Source: Vandiemenella viatica
Lineage: Eukaryota > Arthropoda > Insecta > Orthoptera > Morabidae
Length of the DNA: 64,000 nucleotides
NCBI GenBank assembly: GCA_031002005.1
Contig: CM061920.1
Span: 115,310,095 to 115,374,094, forward strand
Direction: 5' to 3'
Shown here: piece by piece, positions 1 to 11,179 of the stretch
Layout of the letters: every line of letters starts with the position of its first letter
Numbering within the stretch: the first letter of the stretch is position 1
Made by a program: the position numbers and the translations under genes
Notes under the pieces: generated by a model
What the model saw: only the letters and a program-made list of their open reading frames with translations
Told to the model about the DNA's origin: nothing
Database searches by the model: none

Positions 1-2018
1 TCATGTGTTCGGCAGCGGAGGGTCCCGTGACGACTATGTCGTCGAGATAGTTGATGCATCCCGGAATATCCTGGAGAAGTTGTTCGAGATACCGTTGAAA
101 AATCGCTGGAGCACTGGCCAAGCCGAACATGAGCCGGTTGAGTTGGAAGAGGCCAGAGGGAGTGTTGATGACTGTGTATTGTCGGGACTGGATATCCAAA
201 GGGATTTGAAGGTATGCTTCTGCCAGGTCAATTTTTGTAAAGTAGGTACCTCCTGCTAGTTTACGGAAGAGGTCGTCCGGTCTCGGAAGTGGATAATCGT
301 CTACCAGCAGATGCGGGTTGACGGTGGTCTTAAAGTCACCACAGAGACGTAAGCGGCGTCCTGGCTTCTGAACTATGACCAACGGCGTGGCCCAGGGGCT
401 GAACCGCACCGGCTGGAGGATCCCTTCGTCTTGGAGATGTTGAAGTTCTTCCTGAAGTGGTTGTTGAAGCGCTACGGGTACCTGGCGTGCCCAGAAGTAT
501 CGAGGCCGTACGTCCGGCCGGAGTTGGAGTGATGCTTCGAAGTCCTTTGCACAGCCGACGCCTGGTGAGAACAGGTCCTGAAACTCGGTGCAAAGGGCGT
601 CCACTTCAGGAAAAGGAACATGCTGAGATATGAGGTGTATGTTATCCTCAATTGAAAATCCGAATAAGCGGAAAGCGTCCAGTCCAAATAAGTCTGCTGT
701 GAGAGAACTGTTAACTACTAAAAAGGGGACTGAACGATGTACAGACTTATACATGACGTTTGCTGTGAATTGTCCCAGGAGTGCTATTTCCTGTTTGTTG
801 TATGTCAGGAGGCGCTTGGGGGCCGGCGAGAGGGGGAGCGAGCCAATTTGCACATAAGTAGTATAATTAAGCAATGAGACTGCTGCTCCTGTGTCGACTT
901 GTAGGCGCAGAGGCTTGCCATTGACCGTAACGTCAATAAAAAGTTTGGATGCAGTGGAAGTGTCTACCTGATTGATATCCATAGGTGCGCCGCTCAACCT
1001 GTCTTGGTAAGACCCTGGGCGGCGAGAGCCGGGATTGGCATTGGTGGTGTTGGTGCGGCAGACGGACGCCAGGTGTCCTTCCTTACCGCAACGTGAGCAT
1101 TCAGCCCAACGATCCGGACAATTTTCCCTCTCATGTGCTGAATAACAGGCGGGGCAGGAGGGTAGGCGGAGCGGGCTGCGGCGTCGGCGCTGCGGGATCC
1201 GCTGCTGCTGCCGAGACTTGGTGCCCCTGCCGGAACGGGCCGGTTCGATGTCCTTCTGAGGAAGCGGTCCCCGGTTGTGGTGTCGGGAGGATCGCGACTG
1301 GGAGCTCTGGATGGCGGCGACGTCCTGTGTGTCCTCTACGTCGGTTCGGATTGCGGCCACATCCGCCCAGGACTCCAGGCGGCGATCTGCGGCCGTAGAT
1401 ATTTCTAATTTGTAGGCAAGTTCGATGACCTGCTCCAGGGATGGGTCCTCTAACTTGAGGGCGTCATGCCGGAGTGCGGCATCTGGTGCAGCCTGTATGA
1501 TGTGATCACGCACCATGTCGTCGGCGTAGGATTCGTGGGAACAACGAGTTTGAAACTTACATTTTCTGCTAAGGCCTTGGAGTTCGGCCGCCCACTGGCG
1601 ATACGTCTGATCGGGCTTCTTCCGGCATTGATAGAATTCGACGCGGGCCGCGACGACATGGTACCGGCGTCTGTAGTATGCATTCAGTGTCGTACAGATG
1701 GTCGTGAAGGTGAGGGTGTCGGGGTCTTGTGGCTGAAGTTTGGTGAGCAAGACATACATCTTCGATTGGTTCCAGGAAAGGAAATATGCACGCTGGTCTT
1801 CTTCTTTGGTTATGTGGTGAATTGCGAAGTGGTCTTATGCGCTTCTCGTAGGTCTCCCATTCCTCGACGTCGTTGTTGAATGCTGGGAACGGAGGCGGGG
1901 CCGTGGGTTGGCGGAGATTCCTGACTTCCGCAATCAGTTGTCTCTGAGATTCGAAGAACTGATGTAGAAGTCCTTGGAGGAACTGTTGCCATTCCGTAGG
2001 TGCTGCTGGCGTAGCCAT
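1..2018 (-). pseudogene. Gypsy/Ty3 retrotransposon gag-pol, truncated by window edge
   Basis: Read on the minus strand, an ATG at 2018 opens a Gag-like N-terminus (MATPAAPTEWQQF...). A CCHC zinc knuckle (CSRCGKEGHLASVC) lies near 1100-1060, an aspartic protease motif (VDTGAAVSLL) near 905-870, and reverse transcriptase runs from about 600 to the window edge with its catalytic YLDD box at about 55-35. Gag, protease and RT in this order fit Gypsy/Ty3. The first Gag segment is separated from the rest by a frameshift near 1840, so the copy is probably inactive, although long stretches are still readable. RNase H and integrase would lie to the left of base 1. The GC-rich plus-strand reading frames here are shadows. 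Family assignment is confident; intactness of the unseen part is unknown. Confidence 0.9.
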
Positions 2019-2054
2019 GATGGTCGAGAGTTCTTATCCCAACCTTGTCGCCAC

Positions 2055-2346
2055 TGAAGTGAACTACACTTAACGGTTCCTTGAAGTTTATTACTCGGTA
2101 CACAATACAACAGGTAAACCATAAACAAATGTGGGTACAGTTATCAGAAGACCGTCGAGAATTTCAGCCTGGTCCTGATCCGGGGTAGAGTGACGGCTTC
2201 TACTTCGGGTGTTCTTCTGTAGTTGACGCTGGTTCAGCGGTCAGGCTGGAACTGGCGGTGGAGCGGCCGGCTACGCTTATATAGGCGGCCTGGCGCAGGA
2301 ATTCCATTGTGTGGTAGTACGGCGACCTCTGTAAGAAATAGTCCCA
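2055..2346 (-). repeat. Probable 5' LTR of the Gypsy element
   Basis: The segment lies directly upstream (minus strand) of the Gag start. Its inner end reads TG on the plus strand at 2055, followed one base further in by a TGGCGACAAGG-like primer-binding site on the minus strand (about 2053-2040). A TATATAA-type promoter box is visible on the minus strand near 2275. The outer boundary at about 2346 (CA) is chosen only because it gives TG...CA ends and room for a U3 region; no second LTR is in the window to compare. Confidence 0.5.
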
Positions 2347-2489
2347 CTTAGCTTCTAGATGATTCTATTTGTTTTCCTGGTTTGTTTTGATGCCTCTGCG
2401 CCTGTTTGGAGTCGTATATGTATCCCAGCGTGCAGGCGCGTTGTGTGTGAGGTCTGCCTGGCAGGGGCCTTTACTGGCAGACTGAACAA

Positions 2490-2603
2490 CATGTTTTCTT
2501 ATAATTTCGAAAAATTACTGAGAGGCGAAAGTCAGATGCGTTGGACGCGGAGGTCTGTGCACTCTTTTTGCGTGTAGCGGTCAGGTAGCTTCAGTGGTTA
2601 AAG
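2490..2603 (+). repeat. tRNA-like dispersed repeat, copy A, left part
   Basis: This is the first part of a repeat of about 385 bp that recurs at 5403-5790. It shares the stretch around 2493-2525 (ataatttcgaaaaattactg) and ends in a tRNA-like A box (TAGCTTCAGTGGTTA). The hAT element at 2604-4962 interrupts it exactly after GGTTAAAG. Confidence 0.75.
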
Positions 2604-4962
2604 CAGTGATGTCAAAGGTACAGCCCGCAGGCCACATCCGGCCCCCGGGCCCTATCAATACGGCCCGCGATCGCATCGTGACACAGAAAGAAGAATCATG
2701 TTTTTTAGAGCTTTTAGACTTCACTTGAGAAAGTTTTAAAATGCACACACTACATTTATAAGTAATTTCAAGGGCAGCGAGAGCCTAGACAAATGAGAGA
2801 GATATACAGTAATGCCATCTCATAGCAACAAGCGGAATCTACCACGTGCTTCGAGTCTAGACTAGAACCTTCCTTATCGATATAAAAGGAGTGCGTCGGC
2901 GCGATGTGAGTCAGTTGAGTCGATTGTGAAGGTGTCGTGTGCCTGCGATATCCATAATTGTTGTATCGAGTTCCATAATTGTTACGATTTTGGCATAAGG
3001 TCACAAAAACGTAAAGTTGATAGTAAGTGCAGAGTTTTTCAGTCTAAATAGTAAATTGCATATTTTTTCAGAGAATGGAAAGGTAAACCACTGTGTTTGA
3101 TTTGAAATCAAACAGTTGCTGTTTGTAAGGAGTTTATCTCAAAGAGACACTATGATACGAATCATAAATCAAAATTTGATTGTTACACTGAAAAAATAAG
3201 AATGGACACGTTGCCATCTTTAAAATACAAACTTCCAGGTCAACAATCAATGTTTACTAAAGCTAATACTGAGAGTGAAGATGCCCTGAAATCTAGTTTA
3301 TTATTGCATTAGAAATCGCGAAGAGATCAAAACCTTTCACTAACGGTGATTTTATTAAAGACTGTATGTTAAAAGTTGCCGATGTTTCATTTCCATCTGA
3401 AAAGTCAATATATTTCGCTGTCAAGAAACACTGTTGCTTCAAGAATAATGATTTATCTCAAAATTTGGTTCTTCAATTGAAGGAGAAAATTAAGGAATTT
3501 ACAAACTTTTCACTGGCTGTTGACGAGAGCACTCATACAGTTGATACAGCTCAACTTGCTGTTTTTATATGAGGTATTAACAGTAACTTTGAAATAACTG
3601 AAGAACTATTAAAGTGTGTTCCATTGACAGGTACTACAACAGTAAATGATATTTATTCTGCAATTGAGCATTTGATAGCAGAATATGAACTTGACTGGAA
3701 TATATTTAGCAGCACAACTACGGATGGCGCTCCTGCCATAGCTGGCAAACATTCGGGGCGTTGTAACTAAATTAAAACAGAAAACATCAGGGAATTATGT
3801 GGGATTTCACTGTATAATTCATCAGGAATCATTGGCATCCAAACATTTAAAAATGGACCATGTCATGCTACCAATAACTAAAATAGTAAATTTTATAAGG
3901 AGCAGAGGACTAAATCACCGACAGTTCAGGCAGTTTTTACAAGATTTGGACGAAAAGTTTTCGAATGTCCCTTATTTCACCAAAGTTCGTTGGCTCAGTC
4001 GAGGAGTAGTTTTAGAAAGATTTTTTTGCATTAAGTGACCCTATTCAAGCTTTCATGTTAGAAAAAGGCAACCCAATTGATTATGACACTGACTGGTGGG
4101 TTGATTGTGCCTTTTTGGTAGATATGAATGAACACTTGACTGATCTGAATGTAAAGTTACAGGGTAAAAATTTGATTGTCACTCAAATGTATTCATGTAT
4201 TCAAGCATTTGAAACAAAGTTGAGGCTGTGGGAAAATAAGGTAAAAAAATCAAACTTTGGATCATTTCCCTCATTTAAAATCATTTGGCACAATGAACCA
4301 AAAAAAATTGGATCAATATTCTCAACTTCTGCAAAATCTTATCACGGAATTCAACAACCGTTTTGAATACTTCCACAAAATGAATTAAATGGAATTTCCA
4401 ATTTTCAACAATCCATTCAATTTTGAAGCTTCACAGGCACCAGTTCATTTGCAAATGGAGTTGATAGATCTTCACTCGGACAGTATTTTCAAAGAAAAAT
4501 TGAAAGAGGTTAACGCTCTTACATTTTATACACAATATTTCAAGAGTTTGGATAACTACCCGGAGTTAAAAAAGCATGCAGCACGCAATTTGAGCATGTT
4601 TGGTAGCACCTATGTATGTGAGCAGATGTTTTCCATCGTGAAAATAGATAAGAACAAACATCGCACAAAATTTACGAATGAACATCTCCATAAATTCTTA
4701 AAATAATTACAACAAATATGATACCTGTCATCAATCATATTGTCAAAAAAAGGGAGAAATCAGGTATCTGGATCCTAGAGCTCAAAATAATTACCCTCTT
4801 TTATAACTTTGATATGATTTTTAACAGTATATTATATACTATACAATTAAATAAATAAAATGTTATAATAATTCAATACAATTTTATTTATTTGAATCTG
4901 GCCTGCCTACACATTCTAAATTTAATATACGGCCCTCTGCAAAATTGAGTTTGAAACCTATG
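2604..4962 (+). mobile_element. hAT transposon (GTF2IRD2/ZBED-like transposase), full length but dead
   Basis: The element is flanked by a perfect 8-bp target duplication GGTTAAAG (2596-2603 and 4963-4970), the diagnostic size for hAT. Its ends are imperfect inverted repeats (CAGTGATGTCAAA at left; CATAGGTTTCAAA as reverse complement at right). The same ends, with 'cggcccgc' and 'cacattctaaatttaata' blocks, recur in a 223-bp deletion derivative at 30624-30846. The interrupted host repeat resumes at 4971, confirming both ends. Confidence 0.95.
2995..4706 (+). pseudogene. hAT transposase pseudogene
   Basis: Disabled transposase of the 2604-4962 element. In order: a BED-type zinc-finger remnant (3060-3170, with NQTVAVCKEF and a following His), a conserved block FSLAVDESTHTVDTAQLAVF (3510-3570) typical of GTF2IRD2/ZBED-type hAT transposases, HCIIHQESLASK (3805-3840), the FTKVRWLSRG block (3976-4010), and the C-terminal dimerisation region (4530-4706, NLSMFGSTYVCEQMFSIVK). 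Stops and frameshifts near 3310, 3572, 3770, 4038 and 4366-4388 break the frame. The family normally has a single open frame of about 550-650 codons, so this copy cannot make transposase. Confidence 0.9.
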
Positions 4963-4970
4963 GGTTAAAG

Positions 4971-5240
4971 CGTTTGCTTACTGATGTCTTGGTTTTGGTT
5001 CTAGGTTCAAATCTCCGTGGAGGCTAAGATTTTTAAATCTGTTTTTGATAGTAAGAGTCACGCCTGGGCCTTTGAGTAATCGGATTGTTTGCTAAACTGT
5101 AAATATCACAAATTTAGGGACGCAATGCGAGCTAAATCGTTGATAGTCTTGCATTGCTGTAGGTGTACACTTTTTTACATTATATTGATCCCTCAGGGGT
5201 GATTCGAAGTCAGTGAGTGTGTGATCTGCAGTAATCAACA
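4971..5240 (+). repeat. tRNA-like dispersed repeat, copy A, right part
   Basis: Continuation of copy A after the hAT insertion. It has a B-box-like GGTTCAAATCTC at about 5003-5014, and blocks shared with copy B, including atccctcaggggt (5188-5200). With 2490-2603 it restores one repeat of about 382 bp. Confidence 0.75.
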
Positions 5241-5242
5241 TA

Positions 5243-5400
5243 TCTATTATATATAAAGATGAAGGTATGTGTGTTTGTTTGTTCTTCATACAAATCCACA
5301 GTTTTCATACGATCTCGATGAAACTTTGCTCACTTATCCTTTGAAACAAGGAGAAAAATACTGTCTAGATTTTGTTGAAAAATTATCTGTATAAATAATA
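5243..5400 (+). mobile_element. Possible Helitron 5'-end-like sequence
   Basis: It starts TCTATTATATATAAAGATG, followed by a TG/TTTG-rich stretch and 'cgatctcgatgaaactttgc'. This resembles the left ends of Helitrons common in insects, and it sits between an A and a T as expected. No helicase, 3' hairpin or CTRR end was identified, so this is tentative. Confidence 0.3.
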
Positions 5401-5402
5401 CA

Positions 5403-5790
5403 TGTTCTTATAATTTCGAAAAATTACTGAAAGGCAAAAGACAGACGCATTGAATGTGGAGGTCTCTGTACTATTTTTCCATGTAGCGGTCAGGTAGCTT
5501 AGTGGTTAAAGTGCCTGCTTACTTTTGTTTTGGTCTTGGTCTCCGGTTCAAATCTCTGTGGAGGCAAAGATTTTTAAATTATTTTTTTTTGATCGTAAGA
5601 GTCATGCCTGGGCGGTCGGTTATTCGGATTGAATTTTAAACTGTAGATATTACAAAGTTAGGGGTGCAATGCGAGGCAAGTCGTTTGTAGTCTTGCAATG
5701 CCGTAGGTGTACATTTTTTTTACGTTATAATGATCCCTCAGGGGTTGTTCGCAGTCAGTGTGTGCGTGTGAACCGCAGTAATAATACTAC
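5403..5790 (+). repeat. tRNA-like dispersed repeat, copy B (complete)
   Basis: Uninterrupted copy of the repeat at 2490-2603/4971-5240. It carries a good A box (TAGCTTAGTGG at about 5495-5505) and a B box (GGTTCAAATCTC at about 5544-5555), so it looks like a tRNA-derived SINE or a larger repeat containing a tRNA-like module. About 120 bases precede the A box, which is unusual for a SINE head. A functional tRNA is unlikely: the arms do not fold cleanly. Confidence 0.7.
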
Positions 5791-6384
5791 AAATACGGAA
5801 GTAAATCTCTGTGTTTTTGTTACGTTTGGACGACTAAATGGCTATATCGATATCGATGAAAATTGACAAGAAAGTCTGTATGAAGAGCACAGGACATTTT
5901 TCCCAGTATGATTAACAGTTGTAGTCACAAAATTTTGAGACCTTATCGAATGGTGACAGAAATATGTTGGAAATTGATTCTCTTCAATAGACAGTTTGGA
6001 GACACCTAATATTGTAAAAACACTTTTCAGAGACTATATTGTCACACCAATTTTTTCAGTTTTACAGTGTGAAACCAACTTAATAAAGCTTTCATTTGTA
6101 TCAAGTCTGATTCGTATATGTGTGACTCTGTTTAGTTAGATCACAGCTCTCAAGTTACAAACACAGAATACTTTTCTGAAACTGTTGTGGGACTGGAGCA
6201 AAACAATTATCAGCACAACTAAATAACAGCTTCAGAGACTTTTGGATGAAGACTTGAGAACATACTCAGCCTTAAAGAAAAATATTGCAATTGGTTAAAA
6301 ATGATTTTTCCCTGGGCAGAAAATTCACGTTTGAAGGGACTGCAATCTCAAGTTTTTGCCCCACCTCTGAAAATTCGTAGATTT

Positions 6385-7082
6385 TGTAACGTAACCATGA
6401 ACGTTACGGTTATATTTGGAGTGGATAGTGTAATCTGAGAGGTATGTAAGGTCTTTGGCGGTGGGCGAGCGCCGAGCGCGGGGGTCGGTGATTGTCAGTG
6501 GTAACGTACGGAACAGCCGGCGGGAACGGAAGGGCTACGGCAGTGTGTTTATCCCGGGAATACATCGTACGGCGGCTGGCGTGTGTTCCGTACTAAAGAA
6601 CACTGTGGGATGTGTGCTAAAGTATATGTTGGACTATGAAGGTTCTTCCGAGAGACCTGATTCAATATAAACTGTGTTTAGTAAACTACTGCAGAATCGG
6701 ACTATGGCGATTGTTTGTTAATTAGTTTCGAGAATTGTGCTCACTGCTTATTTAGTTGTTTTGACTGTACTTGAAGCTGCTATCTTCGGTGACGAAGAAA
6801 CATTAGTATTATTGTCTGGTGGCATGCTTGTGGACTGTGTAGTCTCAGAGGAATAAATTTACGAAAACTAATACGCATATGTGTTTTTTCTTCTGTGACT
6901 TTAATTAACCAATTAGCATAGCCGAAAGACTGGCGACCGCACGGCAAAACGAACCTTTAATTAAAAGAGTAATTAGTGGTGGAAGAAAGCTTAAGAAAAA
7001 TCGTGTTAGGAAGTGTAGCTGCTCAATTACTTCAACGAACTTTTAACTATACAAACACGAATAGCGTCGAGTAGCCGTTACA
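6385..7082 (+). mobile_element. Solo LTR with 4-bp target duplication
   Basis: The 698-bp segment begins TGTAACG and ends CGTTACA (7-bp inverted termini, TG...CA) and is flanked by the duplication ATTT (6381-6384 and 7083-7086). It contains a TATA-like box (caatataaac at about 6665) and a polyadenylation signal (aataaa at about 6852), in LTR order for the plus strand. No internal retroviral-type genes flank it, so this is an LTR left after LTR-LTR recombination. The 71-codon open frame inside it has no recognisable product. Confidence 0.85.
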
Positions 7083-7305
7083 ATTTGTCATTGATATTGA
7101 TTGCAAGAAATATTATAATCAAGAACTGTTCTAGAAACTGAACACAGATAAAATTCTGATATTAAAATGTGGCTTATCAGATTTTACTAACGAAAGTGAA
7201 AAATGTTTGAGTTCTAATTAGACATAATATAAATTATAGTAAAGTTGTAGTTTAATTTTTTGTTTACTTTAATCTCTGAAAAAACTTTCTCAAAAATACA
7301 CCATT

Positions 7306-7311
7306 TTTATT
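7306..7311 (-). promoter_or_regulatory. Candidate polyadenylation signal of FAHD2-like gene
   Basis: AATAAA on the minus strand, about 157 bases past the FAHD2-like stop codon. This is a plausible 3' UTR length; no other canonical signal was noticed closer to the stop. Confidence 0.45.
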
Positions 7312-7467
7312 TTCTAAAAACCATCTTAAAAAAATAATTAAACAAGGCTGAAAATAAGAGATTTTTTATCTTAGACCATTTCCAAAGTATCCAGCAGTTT
7401 GCACAAAATGTAACAGTCTTCATATATTGTAAGTACATTTATGGCAGTGGCAAATATTAAATTTGAA

Positions 7468-7542
7468 TTAATATTCAGATTCAACAATCATGTTCTTCAG
7501 TTTTCCTATTCCATCTATTTCACTTTCAAGGATATCTCCAAC
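7468..7542 (-). CDS. FAHD2: FAHD2-like protein, last coding exon
   Basis: Minus strand: acceptor ...ctttacag, then 24 codons starting VGDILESEIDGIGKLKN and a TAA stop. These match the C-terminal beta-strand block of FAHD2 proteins (GD-x-x-x-EIE-x-LG). Phase 0 fits the preceding exon at 22661-22748, which ends ...PPEFLK. The exon is separated from its predecessor by a 15.1-kb intron full of transposons. The three exons total 495 bases, exactly 165 codons including the stop, with no internal stop, so the gene appears functional. Confidence 0.92.
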   Translation of the reverse strand, partial: VGDILESEIDGIGKLKNMIVESEY

Positions 7543-8480
7543 CTGTAAAGAAAATACATTTAAACTTAAAACAATTTACAAATATGTATATTATGAATAT
7601 ATTTGTATTTACAGTAACTTTAATTATTTAATCAGAGCTTAAATATTTTTTTAAAAATAAATGTTTTCCCATATTAAAAAGTTGAAGGAAGTTCATGGAG
7701 AGGGAGATTTATTTTACATACAAACTATGATATTGCCACAGCATTAAAGCTACAGTTAGAGTGGAATGATGTTGGGCATACAAAGATGATGTGGAATCAG
7801 AATTTTATACACATACATACATACAGGCCCCAGCAACCTAAGTGGGTTTAGTGATTAATTTAAACCCTTTCCCTCCTAAACCTATCACAGGAGTGTGATA
7901 CTCGTCTTCTACATCACTGTGTTAACACAAATATGGAATAAAATGATCATTTATACTTATGTATGTTTCTGCAAGTCCCAAGCTTTTTTGTCAATACTTG
8001 ATCATGTTGAACTATCCATAGTTCCTTAACACTGGAGATCTCCAATACAATAATTCCACTGTAACATTGATATTTGCCTTATAACATTCAGCAGGGAACC
8101 TTTTCTAATCTCTGAAAATACCACATGCACAACTGTTCATTCAACATGGCTCACTCGGTAGCTACATATGGCGAATAATAGTTCGAATGCTTGCTTTTAA
8201 TTCATGAAAATACTAACACATATAAACCAGTTACAGATATTCGTATTTTCTCAGTTGTATCATTACCATATTCCACCTATTTTTTATCACCACCACCCAA
8301 TTTCATGTTACCATAAAGTTATACACTAATACAAACAGTTTTTTTCTTTCTAACTCACAATTTTTAGATTGTCAACTAAAGCCTAAGCCTAAAAATAAGG
8401 AAAGAAAGGGAAAATAACCCATCACTTAACACAGATTAAGCCAAATATCTAACTCCTACTTCTATACATTGTACTAATTT
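7543..8480. other. Intronic sequence, no gene seen
   Basis: 3'-most part of the last FAHD2-like intron. It has a short (TACA)n run near 7808-7826 and AT-rich sequence; I could not assign it to an element. Confidence 0.5.
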
Positions 8481-8499
8481 AAACTTTGAGATTTGAAGA

Positions 8500-8780
8500 G
8501 AATATTTACATTATCACGCAACAACTCACAAAAAGACTATATGAAATCTTTCAAAAATTTTCATTGTTGCCAAGATTACCACAAGAGTGGAAGAAGTATC
8601 ATCCATTTTTTTTTAAGGGGGGGGGGGGGGCCAGGGAACTACAGGTTGATCAGCCTGATAAGTACAGGATACGTAATAGACAGAGACTTTATGTTATGAA
8701 ATAACAGGATTAAAAACTGCCAGCAAGCATTTGTTCCAATTATTCCCATCAATAATTACTTCAATACAGGCAAGACATTA
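8500..8780 (+). pseudogene. Non-LTR (RTE-like) reverse transcriptase fragment
   Basis: Translation gives LPQEWKKSIIHPFF, a G-rich run, then GNYRLISLISTGYVID, in two frames. This matches the 'P-x-x-WK...I-P-I/H-KKG...NYR-x-ISL' start of LINE reverse transcriptase. A poly-G run (8619-8632) splits the frame. It may belong to the same RTE-like element whose 3' end lies at 10640-11165, on the other side of the Tc1-like insertion. Confidence 0.6.
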
Positions 8781-9153
8781 AGCCATAGATAACTATAAAC
8801 TTTTAACTTCAATGAAACGGGTGGATACCTTAAGTCTGGCTTTATTTCGGTATCGAAATGAAATTGCATTTATTTTTGTATCCACTCGTATCTATGCATA
8901 TGGATGTTGTCTATATATGTTACAGAAGATGTTTGTTATGGCATCATCACATTTGAAATAAATAAATTCTGTGACTGTAAGTGAGCTTCAACAGCTTAAA
9001 GTTTCATAAACATCTCTCCATGAGAAAGTTAGATTATTTTTTATAAAAAAGAGGACATTTAACCCAAAATATTATTTTTAAAACAATCTCTTCCATTTGA
9101 CAATAACCATGAATAGGTAGGTCAATATTTTCAAAGCAGCATCCCCGCTAATA

Positions 9154-10576
9154 CACTCCTGGAAATTGAAATAAGAACACATTGACGCCGGTGTGTAAGA
9201 CCAACCATACTTGCTCCGGACACTATGAGAGGGCTGTACAAGCAATGATCAAACGCACGGCACAGCGGACACACCAGGAACAGCAGTGTTGGCCGTCGAA
9301 GGGCGCTAGCTGCGCAGCGGTTGGGCACCGCCGCAGTCAGTGTCAGCCAGTTTGCCGTGGCATACGGAGCTCCATCTCAGTCTTTAACACTGGTAGCATG
9401 CAGCGACAGCGTGTACGTCAACCGTATGTGCAGTTGACGGACTTTGAGCGAGGGCGTATAGTGGGCATGCAGGAGGCCGGGTGGACGTACCGCCGAATTG
9501 CTCAACATGTGGGGCGCGAGGTCTCCACAGTACATTGATGTTGTCGCCAGTGGTCGGCGGAAGGTGCACGTGCCCGTCGACCTGGGTCCGGACAGCAGCG
9601 ATGCACGGACGCACGTCAAGACCGTCGCATCCTACGCAGTGCCGTAGGGGACCGCACCGCCACTTCCCGGCAAATTAGGGACACTGTTGCTCCTGGAGTA
9701 TCAGAGAGGACCATTCGCAACCGTCTCCATGAAGCTGGGCTACGGTCCCGCGCACCGTTTAGGTTGTCTTCCGCTCACGCCCCAACATCTTGCAGCCCGC
9801 CTCCAGTGGTGTCGTGACAGGCATGTATGGAGGGACGAATGGAGACGTGTCGTCTTCAGTGATAAGAGTCACTTCTGCCTTGGTGCCAATGATGGTCGTA
9901 TGCATGTTTGGCGCCGTGCAGGTGAGCGCCACAATCAGGACTGCATACGACCGAGGCACACAGGGCCAACACCCGGCATCATGGTGTGGGGAGCGATCTC
10001 CTACACTGGCCGTACACCTCTGGTGATCGTCGAGGGGACACTGAACAGTGCACGGTACATTCAAACCGTCATCGAACCCATCGTTCTACCATTCCTAGAC
10101 CGGCAAGGGAACATGCTGTTCCAACAGGACAATGCACGTCCACATATATCCCATGCCACCCAACGTGCTCTAGAAGGTGTAAGTCAACTACCCTGGCCAG
10201 CGAGATCTCCGGATCTGTCCCCCATTGAGCATGTTTGGGACTGGATGAAACGTCGTCTCACGTGGTCTGCACGTCCAGCACGAACGATGGTCCAGCTGAG
10301 GCGCCAGGTGGAAATGGCTTGGCATGCCGTTCCACAGGACTACATCCAGCACCTCTACGATCGTCTCCATGGGAGAATTGCAGCCTGCATTGCTGCGAAA
10401 GGAGGATATACACGGTACTAGTGCCGACATTGTGCATGCTCTGTTGCCTGTGTCTATGTGCCTATGGTTCTGTCTGTGTGATCATGTGTTGTATCTGACC
10501 CCAGGAATGTGTATATAAAGCTCCCCATTCCTGGGACAATGAATTCACGGTGTTCTTATTTCAATTTCCAGGCGTG
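9154..10576 (+). mobile_element. Tc1-like DNA transposon, nearly intact
   Basis: TA target duplications (9152-9153, 10577-10578) flank inverted repeats of about 27 bp (cctggaaattgaaataagaa at left, same in reverse complement at right, one mismatch in the outer end). Length of 1423 bp and a single transposase are typical of Tc1-like elements. It is inserted in the last intron of the FAHD2-like gene, next to RTE-like LINE sequence, and has few mutations, so it is younger than its surroundings. Confidence 0.95.
9398..10421 (+). pseudogene. Tc1-like transposase (DDE), two lesions
   Basis: Starts MQRQRVRQPYVQLTDFERGR with the paired-like helix-turn-helix DNA-binding half (9398-9750), followed by the DDE catalytic half: VVFSDKSHF (first Asp, about 9850), LFQQDNARPH (second Asp, about 10120), and SPDLSPIEHVWDWM (Glu, about 10210). 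It ends GGYTRY. Two lesions only: an in-frame TGA at 9537-9539, where Arg (CGA) would be expected, and a one-base frameshift near 9760. It catalyses cut-and-paste transposition at TA in intact relatives; this copy is inactive. Confidence 0.93.
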
Positions 10577-10639
10577 TATTAATCACGAACCGCCACTGCA
10601 TTAGACGTTAGTGCAACCCCAGCATAAAGACAGCACCAG

Positions 10640-11165
10640 AAAATTACAAAGCAAAACCAGGAGTCTTTTATAACAAAGTCAGAACTCTATTGTGGGACAA
10701 CAAAGTGCAAATATACACTAATCAATACCTACTACATCCCCATACTACCTTATTCACTAGAAATATGGACTGTATCCAGAAGATACAATAGTAGACTTGA
10801 AAACTCTGAAATAAAGTGTGTGCACACCATGTTTCAGAGGTTACGAAAGAACAAAGTAAGAAATTAAATCAATCATACAGAAGCCAGTATAAACATCAGT
10901 GTGGCAAAATTCTTACAGCAGTCTTAGCTGATGTGGTGTAGACAAGGATAGAGGAAGAAATAAAAGTGAAGTCCTATTTTAATATGAACATCAAAACGGA
11001 AAAAACGTGGGGAGGCCCAAAAAGAAATGGTTAGACAAAATCAAGAAGGATCTGGAAGATATAGGGCTGGACTGGAGAACTGCTCTTGAACATCAGCAAT
11101 TTATGCACAAGATGAAGTGGAGAGTACTTGTAACCAGCACCCGGGAGACTGAAGATGGAGAATAG
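10640..11165 (+). pseudogene. RTE-like LINE, C-terminal part of ORF2
   Basis: Fragmented translation includes GRPKKKWLDKIKKDLEDIG and DWRTALEHQQFMHKMKWR, the C-terminal signature of RTE-type LINE polyproteins annotated widely in insects. Stops interrupt it upstream. It follows the Tc1-like insertion by about 60 bases. No enzymatic motif remains in this part. Confidence 0.65.
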
Positions 11166-11179
11166 GGAATATGCATGAA

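Noticed and set aside
985..1879. Long plus-strand open frames (two of 137 codons)
   Set aside because: They lie opposite the Gypsy Gag/zinc-knuckle coding region in GC-rich sequence and show no family resemblance; they are shadows.
5495..5560. Possible functional tRNA gene (A and B boxes)
   Set aside because: The boxes are embedded in a 385-bp dispersed repeat, and no cloverleaf with an acceptor stem and anticodon arm could be formed by eye.
6455..6670. 71-codon open frame
   Set aside because: It lies fully inside the solo LTR and has no recognisable domain.
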